DNA of 62,543 bases, from the NCBI GenBank assembly GCA_001898255.1, contig MKTK01000006.1, positions 153,228 to 215,770 of the forward strand, given 5' to 3'. Under the pieces are notes generated by a model, which saw only the letters and a program-made list of their open reading frames with translations, did no database searches and was not told the DNA's origin. The position numbers and the translations under genes are program-made. The stretch is from Chryseobacterium sp. 39-10. Lineage in GTDB: Bacteria; Bacteroidota; Bacteroidia; Flavobacteriales; Weeksellaceae. Positions 27,078 to 36,151 of the stretch are shown in pieces; the first letter of the stretch is position 1; the number at the start of each line of letters is the position of its first letter.

Positions 27078-27111
27078 AACAAAGAGCCGACGCTTTTACA
27101 GACGTCGGCTC
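27078..27111 (-). terminator. Terminator-like hairpin in the purM leader
   Basis: The perfect 9-bp stem GAGCCGACG/CGTCGGCTC with a 9-nt loop is followed on the minus strand by TTTGTTTTG. A second hairpin (GACGAC/GTCGTC) lies just past it near 27050-27068. It could end a small upstream transcript or attenuate purM. Confidence 0.6.
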
Positions 27112-27121
27112 ATGTTGATTA

Positions 27122-27193
27122 TTATGTGGCGCAAGTTCCGTTTCCAAAATTTTGGAATATTTCCTTTTCCGAAAATGGATGATGCACCTTCAC
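27122..27193 (-). CDS. Possible 23-residue leader peptide upstream of purM
   Basis: A GTG-started frame encodes a 23-residue peptide ending NFGNGTCAT, followed 11 bases later by a terminator-like hairpin. A near-consensus -7 element (TAAATTTT on the minus strand, about 27200-27207) sits a few bases ahead of the GTG. I do not recognise the peptide. It may be a regulatory leader, a small peptide gene, or chance. The surrounding 341 bases between purM and the DUF808 gene hold nothing else that I can name. Confidence 0.3.
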   Translation of the reverse strand: MKVHHPFSEKEIFQNFGNGTCAT

Positions 27194-27299
27194 TTTCCTA
27201 AAAATTTAGTTTTGCGAAAATAAGTTTTTTTGATGGATTTTGAAAATGAAAATAACGATTGACCAAAAAATATCTCATCAACATTAAACAAGAATACAG

Positions 27300-27307
27300 T
27301 ATTTTTG
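27300..27307 (+). promoter_or_regulatory. -7 element for the DUF808 gene
   Basis: TATTTTTG fits TAnnTTTG and lies 18 bases before the ATG at 27326. It rules out the start seven codons upstream. Confidence 0.55.
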
Positions 27308-27325
27308 CGGGAAAATTACAAAATA

Positions 27326-28198
27326 ATGGCTTCAGGTTTTTTTGCAATACTTGACGATATTGCGGCTTTAATGGATGATGTGGCAGTCACCTCAAAAATT
27401 GCAACCAAGCAAACGGCGGGAATTTTGGGTGATGATCTTGCAGTGAACGCAGAGAAGGCAACCGGTTTTTTATCGTCACGGGAAATACCCGTTTTACTGG
27501 CCATTATGAAAGGGTCGTTCATCAACAAACTAATAATCTTGCCCATTGCTTTTTTTCTCCAGTGGCTATATCCACCCGCCATCAAAATTATTTTAGTATT
27601 CGGTGGCTTATATCTTGCGTACGAAGGGGTGGAGAAAATTGTCGAGTATTTTTTTCATAAAAAAGAAGATACAGCAGAAGAAAAAGAACAAACTGAAGAA
27701 CCTGATTCAGCGGAAATAACAGAGAAAACCAAAATAAAATCAGCCATCATGACAGATTTTATTCTGTCGATCGAAATTGTCATTATCGCCTTAGGAACTG
27801 TGCTTACGCAGCCACTTACCATACAGATCATCACGGTTTCTATTGTTGCAGTTTTGGCTACGATTGGGGTGTATGGTATTGTTGCCTTAATTGTGAGAAT
27901 GGATGATGCTGGTTACAAGTTGATCAGAAAATCCAAAAACCGGGGCTTCATTGCTCAATTGGGAAAGCTATTGGTTAAGGCGTTACCATGGGTCATCAAA
28001 GCATTAGGCATTATTGGTACCATCGCTTTGATTTTGGTTGCCGGTGGAATCTTTGAACATAATATTTCGGCATTGCATCATATGATGCCGAACGTACCAT
28101 CTATGCTGAAACAGGCACTTTATGGCATTGCTGCCGGATTGGTGATGATTCCTATTTTTATGCTGTTCAAAAAAGTGGTGTCATCTTTAAAAAAGTAA
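27326..28198 (+). CDS. DUF808 (YedI-type) inner-membrane protein
   Basis: The 290-residue protein starts MASGFFAILDDIAALMDDVA, the signature of the DUF808/YedI family. It continues with GILGDDLAVNAEKATGF and about six to seven hydrophobic spans. A Glu/Lys-rich cytoplasmic stretch (about residues 110-140) separates two membrane halves. The family is widely conserved but has no assigned function. The gene is single and is convergent with metG, sharing a bidirectional terminator. Nothing in the context points to a role. Confidence 0.85.
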   Translation: MASGFFAILDDIAALMDDVAVTSKIATKQTAGILGDDLAVNAEKATGFLSSREIPVLLAIMKGSFINKLIILPIAFFLQWLYPPAIKIILVFGGLYLAYEGVEKIVEYFFHKKEDTAEEKEQTEEPDSAEITEKTKIKSAIMTDFILSIEIVIIALGTVLTQPLTIQIITVSIVAVLATIGVYGIVALIVRMDDAGYKLIRKSKNRGFIAQLGKLLVKALPWVIKALGIIGTIALILVAGGIFEHNISALHHMMPNVPSMLKQALYGIAAGLVMIPIFMLFKKVVSSLKK

Positions 28199-28213
28199 GA
28201 TAAAATACTCCAT

Positions 28214-28250
28214 AAAAAAACCGGAAAATACAAATTATCCGGTTTTTTTT
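28214..28250. terminator. Bidirectional terminator between DUF808 gene and metG
   Basis: ACCGGA/TCCGGT is flanked by an A-run on the left and a T-run on the right, so it can act for both converging transcripts. Confidence 0.88.
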
Positions 28251-28268
28251 ATCTTTTAGTAATGCTAT

Positions 28269-30302
28269 TTAGCCAATCTCGACCCCGTTTTCGACTTCAT
28301 TGTCGGGGGTAACAAAAGACAGTTTACCGTCCGGTTGCGTAGTCAGCAACAGCATTCCCTGTGATTCTATGCCACGAATTTTTCTTGGTGCAAGGTTCAG
28401 CAGAATCATCACCTGCTTGCCAATGATTTCTTCGGGCGCAAAACTTTCAGCAATTCCCGATACCACGGTACGGACGTCAACACCTGTATCTACCGTTAGT
28501 TTAAGTAATTTATCCGCTTTTTCCACTTTTTCAGCTTCTATAATGGTGGCGGTTCTAAGGTCTATTTTACCGAAATCATCAAAGGAAATCTCTTCTTTCA
28601 TAGGTTTTGCGTTGGGATTGGTCTTTTTGTTATTTTGCTTGGTATTTTCCAGTTTTTGAATTTGGGCATCAATTACCTCATCCTCAATTTTTGAGAAAAG
28701 AAGAGAGGCCTCATTTATCTGATGTCCCGTGGGAAGGAAAACATTTTTCTTTTCCACCTCATTCCAGCTCCATTGTTCTGCAGCAAACATTTTCATTAAT
28801 TTTTCTGAACTAAACGGCATGAAGGGCTCACAAAGCTGTGCCAAACCTACCGCAAGTTGTGCCCCCACAAACAGTGCATTTGCAGCTTTTTCGGGTTGAT
28901 CTTTGATGGTTTTCCAAGGTTCTTCCGTCTGCAGGTACTGGTTACCAAAGCGGGCAAGATTCATCAACGAAGACAATGCGTTTCTAAACTCAAAATTTTC
29001 GAGAAAGGTATTGATTTCATGTGCGGTTTTCGATATCTCCTGCAGTTCTTCGGCATTTTCATTTCCAGCCGGTACAACGCCATCGTAATACTTATGAATT
29101 AAAACCGCCACACGGTTGATAAAGTTTCCAAAAATCCCTACTAATTCTGAATTATTCTTGGTCTGAAAATCCTTCCAGGTAAAGTTATTGTCTTTGGTTT
29201 CCGGAGCGGATGATAGCAGAACGTATCGCAAGACGTCTTGCTGGCCCGGAAAATCTTCTACATATTCGTGCGCCCAAACCGCCCAGTTTCGGGACGTGGA
29301 AATTTTATCATTTTCTAAATTCAAAAATTCAAAGGCGGGAACATTTTTCGGCATAATATAGTCACCGTGCGCCTTCATCATGGACGGAAAAATAATGCAG
29401 TGAAAAACGATATTGTCTTTGCCGATGAAATGAATCAGGTCGCTGTTTTCGCTTTGCCAGAAATCTTTCCAGTTTTTACCGTTTTTCTCAGCCCATTCTT
29501 GGGTAAAAGAAATATAACCAATAGGCGCATCAAACCAAACGTATAGCACTTTTCCTTCGGCATCAGGAAGAGGAACCGGCACACCCCAATTCAGATCACG
29601 GGTCATGGCGCGTGGTTTTAATCCGTCATTCAGCCAAGATTTCACCTGTCCGTACACATTGGTTTTCCAGTCACTTTTGTGGCCTTCAATAATCCACTGG
29701 TTCAGGAAATCTTCATACTCATTCAATGGCAAATACCAGTTTTTGGTGGCTTTCAGTACAGGCACATTTCCGCTGAGCATCGATTTAGGATTGATCAGCT
29801 CTGACGGAGACAAAGTAGCGCCACATTTTTCGCACTGGTCGCCGTATGCATTTTCGTAGCCGCAATTGGGACAAGTTCCTACAATATAACGGTCGGCAAG
29901 AAATTCATTGGCCTGCTCATCAAAATATTGTTCGGAAACCTCTTCGGTAAACTGATTATTCTGATAAAGTGTGGTGAAGAAATCCTGACTTACTTCGTAA
30001 TGTTTTTTGGAAGTTGTTCTAGAATACTCGTCCAAAGAAATACCCAGATCGGCAAAAGATTTCTTGATGATTTCGTGATACTTATTAACAATATCCTGTG
30101 GGGTAACGCCTTCTTTTTTAGCTCGGATGGTAATCGGGATCCCGTGTTCGTCCGAACCACAGATAAAAGCGACCTCTTTCCCCAACCTTCGCTGGAACCT
30201 TGCATACACATCTGCCGGCACGTACACGCCCGCCAAATGGCCGATATGAACAGGGCCATTTGCGTAAGGCAAAGCCGCTGTAATCATCTTTCTTTCTGAC
30301 AT
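28269..30302 (-). CDS. metG: Methionyl-tRNA synthetase
   Basis: MetG charges tRNA-Met. The 677-residue class I synthetase has the HIGH motif in YANGPVHIGHLAG, a Zn-binding insert (CPNCGYEN ... CEKCGATL), and the KMSKS-type loop as KISTSRNW. A C-terminal tRNA-binding OB-fold (FGKIDLRTATIIEAEKVEKA) is joined by a Lys/Asn-rich linker. The KISTSR variant is usual in this subgroup. An open frame extends seven codons upstream, but the ATG at 30300-30302 (MSERKMITAALPYANG) is standard and lies 18 bases from a TAnnTTTG element. Confidence 0.98.
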   Translation of the reverse strand: MSERKMITAALPYANGPVHIGHLAGVYVPADVYARFQRRLGKEVAFICGSDEHGIPITIRAKKEGVTPQDIVNKYHEIIKKSFADLGISLDEYSRTTSKKHYEVSQDFFTTLYQNNQFTEEVSEQYFDEQANEFLADRYIVGTCPNCGYENAYGDQCEKCGATLSPSELINPKSMLSGNVPVLKATKNWYLPLNEYEDFLNQWIIEGHKSDWKTNVYGQVKSWLNDGLKPRAMTRDLNWGVPVPLPDAEGKVLYVWFDAPIGYISFTQEWAEKNGKNWKDFWQSENSDLIHFIGKDNIVFHCIIFPSMMKAHGDYIMPKNVPAFEFLNLENDKISTSRNWAVWAHEYVEDFPGQQDVLRYVLLSSAPETKDNNFTWKDFQTKNNSELVGIFGNFINRVAVLIHKYYDGVVPAGNENAEELQEISKTAHEINTFLENFEFRNALSSLMNLARFGNQYLQTEEPWKTIKDQPEKAANALFVGAQLAVGLAQLCEPFMPFSSEKLMKMFAAEQWSWNEVEKKNVFLPTGHQINEASLLFSKIEDEVIDAQIQKLENTKQNNKKTNPNAKPMKEEISFDDFGKIDLRTATIIEAEKVEKADKLLKLTVDTGVDVRTVVSGIAESFAPEEIIGKQVMILLNLAPRKIRGIESQGMLLLTTQPDGKLSFVTPDNEVENGVEIG

Positions 30303-30320
30303 ATTCTCTGTAAATTTTTG

Positions 30321-30328
30321 CAAAGATA
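30321..30328 (-). promoter_or_regulatory. -7 element for metG
   Basis: The plus strand reads CAAAGATA, giving TATCTTTG on the coding strand, 18 bases before the ATG. Confidence 0.55.
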
Positions 30329-30405
30329 ACGGTTCTGTATTTTAATTAAAAGTAAATTCACTATTAACAAAATATGAACATTTTTTTTTAATTATTCATA
30401 AAATT

Positions 30406-30443
30406 TAATTTTGAGTTATTTAAATTGTTAAACAATTGTTTAA
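30406..30443 (+). promoter_or_regulatory. Possible susC promoter with palindromic operator
   Basis: TAATTTTG (30406-30413) is an exact -7 element. Fifteen bases later comes the perfect 16-bp palindrome TTAAACAATTGTTTAA (30428-30443), which would lie at about +10 to +26, a usual repressor position. The leader to the susC start would be about 245 nt. A second, weaker candidate is TTG at 30581 with TATATTG at 30598. Apart from these and the metG promoter the 360-bp spacer shows only AT-rich sequence. Confidence 0.4.
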
Positions 30444-30662
30444 TTTTTTGCGTATGATGTATAGTCCCAAAATGAGAAAATATTTTCATAATTTATTAGT
30501 ATTTAACACTTTACAAAACCCAATTCTGTTAATATATGATAATTCTCATTAAAATCGCCTCATTTAATAAAAAATTTCGATTGATGCTTTTTTTATTTAT
30601 ATTGCAACACTTCCTCTAGTGAAGAATGATAAAATAAATATTAATCCTTAAATTTTATTTTT

Positions 30663-33386
30663 GTGAGAAACTATAATACAGTTTTGAAAATTGCACCGGC
30701 CTTTTTACTGGCGGGAGCAATGTTGCAAGCGCAAACCAAAGACTCAATTAAAACTGCCAATATTGAGCAGGTTGTACTGATTGGTTACGGTAAGCAGAAG
30801 AAATCGGATCTTACCGGTTCTATTTCTTCTATTACAGCAAAAGATTTTAACGGCGGAGCTACTTCGCCTGCACAGCTGATTCAGGGTAAAGCGCCAGGTG
30901 TTTCTATTACAGGAAATAGTGGTGCTCCAGGTTCAGGTTCATCAATAAGGGTCCGAGGTATCGGAACATTGAATGGTTCTCAATCGCCACTTATTGTAAT
31001 TGACGGTGTTCCGCAGGATTTTAGCGGTATTTCCGGGGCATCGGATCCGCTGTCGCTGATTAACCCGAACGATATTGAAACTTTCGATATCTTGAAGGAT
31101 GCATCGGCCACCGCTATTTACGGGAACAGAGCTTCGAACGGGGTTATCTTGGTTACCACCAAAAGAGGTGCTGCCGGGAAACTAAAAGTTAATTTTTCGA
31201 CCCTGGCGTCGGTGTCCACCAAAATGAAAAACACACCGGTATTGAGTGCTGATGAGTTCCGGGCTTTCATTGAGGCCAATGCGTCGGCGGCTTACCAAGC
31301 CAAATTAGGAAATGCCGATACCAACTGGCAAGACAAGATTTACCAAGCGGCTTGGGGATCCGATAACAACGTTGCGATTTCCGGAGGTATCAAAGGATTG
31401 CCTTATCGACTTTCTTTGGGTTACAATGAGCAAAACGGTATTGTAAAAACCAACTCTTTCCGAAGAACTTCTGCCGGTTTAAATATAAATCCGAAGTTTT
31501 TCGACAACCACCTTTCTGTAACTTTAAACAACAAGGTGACCTTTACCGACAACCAGTTTGCTGCAGGTGGTGTAATTTCGGATGCGACTTACTTTGACCC
31601 TACGCAACCGGTTTATTCCGGAAACAGCGATTACTCCGGTTACTACGAATGGTTGCTCAATGGTGGTTTGAATGTGAATGCCAATGCAAACCCGGTATCT
31701 AAATTATATTCGACCCGGGATGTTTCATCCATCTGGAGATATTTGGGTAATGCACAGATCGATTACAAAGTACATTTCCTGCCCGATTTACACGTGAATC
31801 TAAACGTGGGTTACGACTACACCAAGTCGAACGGTGCCAAAACCGAATATGCTGATTTTAAAAATGCATTTGCCGATAAAGGGAGATACAGAAGTTATTC
31901 GCAAGAAAAGCAAAATAAACTTTTGGAGACCTATCTAAGCTATACCAAAACTATTGACATCATTAATGTTGATTTAGTAGCAGGTTATGCGTACCAGAAT
32001 TTTCACCGATTTGAACCGTATGCACCCACTTATAACGGAAACAACGTGGAACCGCCAAAAGGGAATGACTATGAGTTCCGAAACGTATTATTATCCTTTT
32101 ATGGTCGTGGAATCTTTACGATTGCCAATAAATATATCATTTCGGCATCTGTTCGACGTGATGGTTCTTCCAGATTCTGGAATGGTTCCGATACCGGAAA
32201 CCTTTGGGGTACTTTCCCGGGCGTTTCATTGGCATGGAAAATCAACGAAGAAAGTTTCTTGAAAGGAAAAGGAATCAACACCCTGAAACTGAGAGCTGGC
32301 TGGGGTAAAACCGGTAACCAAGAGTTGACTAATGTTGCCGATTATCCTGCCTATTCCTCCTATAACTATGGAAACAGTAGTGCACAGTATTATCTGGGCG
32401 ACCAGTGGTACCAAATGTACAAACCCAATATCTTCAACCCGAACCTGACCTGGGAAACGACTACTACCAAAAACATTGGTTTGGATTTCGGATTTGCCAA
32501 AAACAGAATTTCCGGTTCCATCGATTACTTCCAAAAAACGGCAGAAAAACTTTTGGTCGATTCACCAATTCAGGCAGGTGACGTTTCTAACCACAGTGCA
32601 CTGAATCTTGGTACCATGGATTCCAAAGGTATTGAAGGATCCCTTACTTTAATTCCAGTAAAAACCGAAAATACGACTTGGGAATTATCGTTCAATGCAA
32701 CACATTACACCTCGAAAGTAACCAATCTTGTTACCGGCGCAGATGCTTCATTCAACATACCACAAGGCGGAATTTCCGGAGGTGTAGGTAACACCATTCA
32801 GGCACATGTTGTGGGATACGCGCCTTATTCATTCTACGTTTTTCAGCAAGTGTACGACACTGCAGGGAAACCTCTCGACGGCGTTTTTGTTGACCGAAAT
32901 GGCGACGGAAAAATCAATGAATCCGACAAGTATTTCTATAAATCGACTCAGCCAGATGCGATCTTAGGTTTCAGCACCAAGTTCAGCTATGGCAATTGGG
33001 ATGCTGGTTTAAGCGCAAGAGCTGTAATCGGAAACTACGTATATAACAACGCTGCTGCGAACAGTTCTTTGCAATCGGGCTCTACCAACGAGTATTTGCA
33101 GAATGTTTATTATACCGCAGTTGACAACAAGTTTTCGGTTCCCCGATATTTCTCTGATCTTTTCGTAGAGAATGCTTCCTTTGTGCGACTTGATAATGTG
33201 AATTTGGGTTATAACTTCAAAGACATCTTTGCACCCGGATCAAGTTTAAGAGTATATGGTATGGCTCAGAATGTCTTTGTCATTACCAAATATACCGGTG
33301 TTGACCCTGAAGTTTTCGGGAATATCGATAATGGATATTATCAAATGCCAAGAGTATATTCATTAGGTCTTAACTTTAACTTTTAA
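30663..33386 (+). CDS. susC: SusC/RagA-type TonB-dependent outer-membrane transporter
   Basis: SusC imports maltooligosaccharides across the outer membrane with TonB energy and is capped by SusD. The 907-residue protein has a signal peptide (to about LQAQ), the TonB-box/plug start NIEQVVLIGYGKQKKSDLTG, and the plug motifs SIRVRGIGTLNGSQSPLIVI and LKDASATAIYGNRASNGVIL. A beta-barrel follows and ends in FNF. The N-terminal carboxypeptidase-D-like domain (about 100 residues) found in many SusC proteins is absent. The start is a GTG: an in-frame stop lies at 30642 and no ATG precedes the signal peptide. susD follows after 11 bp. Confidence 0.93.
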   Translation: MRNYNTVLKIAPAFLLAGAMLQAQTKDSIKTANIEQVVLIGYGKQKKSDLTGSISSITAKDFNGGATSPAQLIQGKAPGVSITGNSGAPGSGSSIRVRGIGTLNGSQSPLIVIDGVPQDFSGISGASDPLSLINPNDIETFDILKDASATAIYGNRASNGVILVTTKRGAAGKLKVNFSTLASVSTKMKNTPVLSADEFRAFIEANASAAYQAKLGNADTNWQDKIYQAAWGSDNNVAISGGIKGLPYRLSLGYNEQNGIVKTNSFRRTSAGLNINPKFFDNHLSVTLNNKVTFTDNQFAAGGVISDATYFDPTQPVYSGNSDYSGYYEWLLNGGLNVNANANPVSKLYSTRDVSSIWRYLGNAQIDYKVHFLPDLHVNLNVGYDYTKSNGAKTEYADFKNAFADKGRYRSYSQEKQNKLLETYLSYTKTIDIINVDLVAGYAYQNFHRFEPYAPTYNGNNVEPPKGNDYEFRNVLLSFYGRGIFTIANKYIISASVRRDGSSRFWNGSDTGNLWGTFPGVSLAWKINEESFLKGKGINTLKLRAGWGKTGNQELTNVADYPAYSSYNYGNSSAQYYLGDQWYQMYKPNIFNPNLTWETTTTKNIGLDFGFAKNRISGSIDYFQKTAEKLLVDSPIQAGDVSNHSALNLGTMDSKGIEGSLTLIPVKTENTTWELSFNATHYTSKVTNLVTGADASFNIPQGGISGGVGNTIQAHVVGYAPYSFYVFQQVYDTAGKPLDGVFVDRNGDGKINESDKYFYKSTQPDAILGFSTKFSYGNWDAGLSARAVIGNYVYNNAAANSSLQSGSTNEYLQNVYYTAVDNKFSVPRYFSDLFVENASFVRLDNVNLGYNFKDIFAPGSSLRVYGMAQNVFVITKYTGVDPEVFGNIDNGYYQMPRVYSLGLNFNF

Positions 33387-33397
33387 TAAAAACAAAA

Positions 33398-34990
33398 ATG
33401 AAATCATATAAAATAAGATTCAGAACCTTAATTGCCGCGGCTTCTTTTGCCACGCTCTTTGCGACGACTTCCTGCATGAAGGACCTGGAACAGACTCCTA
33501 TTGTAGATGTAACGGCAGAGAGTGTTTATTCGAACTTTGCCAACTACCCTAATGCACTGGCAAAACTCTATGGCGGATTTGCACACGGTGGTCAGGAAGG
33601 TGGCGGTGGAAACCCCGATATTAACGGAATCGACGGTAACTTTTCGCAATATACCCGTCAGCTTTTCACCCTGCAGGTTTTACCAACCGACGAAGCCGTA
33701 ATTGCTTGGAATGATGGTACACTGCAAACCATTCACAAAATGAGTTGGGACTCGTCTAACGAATTTGTAAGTGCGTTTTACTATAGAATTTTTACAGAAA
33801 TCGCTTTCTGCAACGACTTTTTAAGAAATACCACCGACGAAAAGTTAGCGGGCTACAATATTACAGGCGATAACCTGACCGAGGCGAGATACATGCACGC
33901 AGAAGCCAGATATTTACGGGCACTTGCTTACTACCATGCATTAGACCTTTTTGGCAATGTCCCTTTCCCAACGGAAGAGAATATGCCGATTGGTTCTAGT
34001 ACTCCTCCGCCAAGAATTACCCGACCAGAACTTTATAAGTTTGTGGAAGCTGAGCTTTTGGCATGCTCAAATGATTTGAAAAACGCAAGAACAGCAGGTT
34101 ACGGCAGAGCAGATAAAGCCGCCGCATGGTCACTACTTGCCCGTCTTTACCTGAATGCAGGCGTTTATACCGGAACCACTCAGTACGCAAAAGTGATTGA
34201 GTACAGCAATAAAGTGATTCAGGCAGGTTACGGACTCAAAACCAAATATGCTGATTTATTCCTTGCCGACAATGATCAAAACAACCCGGAAGTCATCTTC
34301 CCTATCATTTTTGATGGATTGAAAGCGCAATCCTATGGCGGAACCACTTATTTGGTACACGCTGCAGTAGGTGGCACAATGAAAGCTTCTGATTTTGGAA
34401 TTAACGGTGGCTGGTCCGGACTCCGAACAACCAAAGCGTACGTTAATTTATTCGGCGGTGCCAATACCAATGACCTGAGAGGTAATTTCTATACCGAAAA
34501 ACAAACCCTGGAAATTGAAGATTTAGGTAATTTCTCTAACGGGTACCCTTTCATTAAATTTAAAAACGTAACCAGCACCGGTGCACCCGGAGCAGATGTT
34601 GCCGGTAACTTTGTTGATACTGATATTGCAATGTTCAGATTGGCCGATATTTACCTGATGTATGCAGAATCCAACCTGAGAGGTGGTGGTGGTGACGCCG
34701 GTACAGCACTGGGTTACATCAATGCCCTCAGATCAAGAGCAGGAGCAAACCCTGTTGCCTCCATCAACCTGAATTTTATTTTGGATGAAAGAGGTCGTGA
34801 ACTGGGTTGGGAAATGACCAGAAGAACCGACCTGATTCGTTATGGCAAATTTACCACCGCTTCTTATTTATGGCCATGGAAAGGCGGTGTGAAAGACGGA
34901 CAAGCGGTGGAAGATTACAGAAACCTTTACCCAATTCCTGCCAAAGACATCATTGCCAATTCAAACCTTATCCAGAATCAAGGTTATTAA
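33398..34990 (+). CDS. susD: SusD/RagB-type starch-binding lipoprotein
   Basis: SusD is the surface lid of SusC that binds starch helices. The 530-residue protein has a lipoprotein signal (ATTSCMKDLEQTP), TPR-like helices with ARYLRALAYYHALDLFGNVPF near residue 165-185, and KAAAWSLLARLYLNAGVYTG. The C-terminal part reads DIAMFRLADIYLMYAESNLRG and GRELGWEMTRRTDLIRYGKF. All are standard for SusD/RagB. It follows susC closely and precedes the SusE/SusF-like genes, so it is part of one polycistronic transcript. Confidence 0.95.
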   Translation: MKSYKIRFRTLIAAASFATLFATTSCMKDLEQTPIVDVTAESVYSNFANYPNALAKLYGGFAHGGQEGGGGNPDINGIDGNFSQYTRQLFTLQVLPTDEAVIAWNDGTLQTIHKMSWDSSNEFVSAFYYRIFTEIAFCNDFLRNTTDEKLAGYNITGDNLTEARYMHAEARYLRALAYYHALDLFGNVPFPTEENMPIGSSTPPPRITRPELYKFVEAELLACSNDLKNARTAGYGRADKAAAWSLLARLYLNAGVYTGTTQYAKVIEYSNKVIQAGYGLKTKYADLFLADNDQNNPEVIFPIIFDGLKAQSYGGTTYLVHAAVGGTMKASDFGINGGWSGLRTTKAYVNLFGGANTNDLRGNFYTEKQTLEIEDLGNFSNGYPFIKFKNVTSTGAPGADVAGNFVDTDIAMFRLADIYLMYAESNLRGGGGDAGTALGYINALRSRAGANPVASINLNFILDERGRELGWEMTRRTDLIRYGKFTTASYLWPWKGGVKDGQAVEDYRNLYPIPAKDIIANSNLIQNQGY

Positions 34991-35021
34991 TTAATGCTCA
35001 AATTGTTAAATGAACAGTACA

Positions 35022-36134
35022 ATGAAAAACAATCATCTATATAAAGCACTATTTGCGCTCCTTATTTTCGTGGGACTCTATTCCTGCGACGACAGAGAGC
35101 TGGTTCAGGTAGAAAACACTGCCGCACCAATTGTAATGAACTTATCACAGGAACATATTTTTCTGGATAAAAACTACCCCGATAATCCTGCATTGAATGT
35201 AAGCTGGTCACAAGCCGCCTATTCGGTTCCGGTGGAAATCACTTACAAAATCGAGGCATCGGCAACCGCAGATTTCAAAACACCATACAGCATGGGAACC
35301 GTGGCGCAATCCGTAAGAACGGTAACCTACACCGTGAACCAACTAAATACCGCAGCAAGAACGCTCGGTTTGGTGCAAGATGTGGAGGGGCAATTATTCT
35401 TGAGGGTAACATCTTACCTTGGTAACAATGCAATAGAAGCTGTTTCTAATGTAACGTCGGTTTTTGTAACCCCTTATGCATTGGTGTATCCAAGTTTCTA
35501 TTTGGTAGGAAACGCATCATATGTGGGATGGAACTCGGGTAGCGCACAAATCCTCTACAAAAAAGATAACAAATCTTATATCTATACCTACATGAAACCG
35601 GATAATTTCCGATTCTTAGGTCAGCAAGCATGGGATCCCATTAATTACAGCATTGATGATCCAGGAACCAAAGAAGCAAACCGATATTTTAAAGAAACCT
35701 CTTCCAATATTGTTTTCGGTGATAATGAAAACATGAAATTCACAGGTACTGAAGGCATTTACCTGTTAGAGATTAATGCAGATGGCGACAAAAAGTCCCT
35801 GACTGCAACAAAATCCTCTTTAGGTTATGATTATCCGAACCTTTATATGGCAGGATCAATGAACGGATGGAGTGCTGCAAACCCAATCGAACTGACCAAA
35901 GTTGAAGCAGGTGTTTTTGAAGTGACCACCACACTGGAAAATGGATCAGAATTCAAATTCCTGGGTCAAAAAGATTGGCAAGAATTAGAATGGGGTCATA
36001 TTTTAAAAGACAATAATGGAAACTCCGGATTTTTGGGTCCAAAAGGTGACGATGGCAACATTAAATATGACGGTGCCGCAGGATCCTATAAAATCACTGT
36101 TAACCTGAAAGCAGGAACTTACACTATCCAATAA
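35022..36134 (+). CDS. SusE-like starch-binding outer-membrane lipoprotein
   Basis: The 370-residue lipoprotein (signal ending LYSCDD) has an N-terminal immunoglobulin-like SusE domain (about 25-145). Two starch-binding modules follow, each starting with a FYLVGN/LYMAGSMNGW strand and holding FRFLGQQAWDP or FKFLGQKDWQE. These modules match the SusE/SusF CBM type. The protein binds glucan at the surface and helps hold the substrate. The ATG at 35022 gives the better signal peptide; another in-frame ATG lies four codons earlier. Its last roughly 200 residues are clearly paralogous to the next gene's product. Confidence 0.85.
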   Translation: MKNNHLYKALFALLIFVGLYSCDDRELVQVENTAAPIVMNLSQEHIFLDKNYPDNPALNVSWSQAAYSVPVEITYKIEASATADFKTPYSMGTVAQSVRTVTYTVNQLNTAARTLGLVQDVEGQLFLRVTSYLGNNAIEAVSNVTSVFVTPYALVYPSFYLVGNASYVGWNSGSAQILYKKDNKSYIYTYMKPDNFRFLGQQAWDPINYSIDDPGTKEANRYFKETSSNIVFGDNENMKFTGTEGIYLLEINADGDKKSLTATKSSLGYDYPNLYMAGSMNGWSAANPIELTKVEAGVFEVTTTLENGSEFKFLGQKDWQELEWGHILKDNNGNSGFLGPKGDDGNIKYDGAAGSYKITVNLKAGTYTIQ

Positions 36135-36151
36135 AATTAAGAAGAAATCAA

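Noticed and set aside
30656-30663. TATTTTTG as the susC promoter
   Set aside because: It overlaps the only usable GTG start, so transcription would begin inside the gene.
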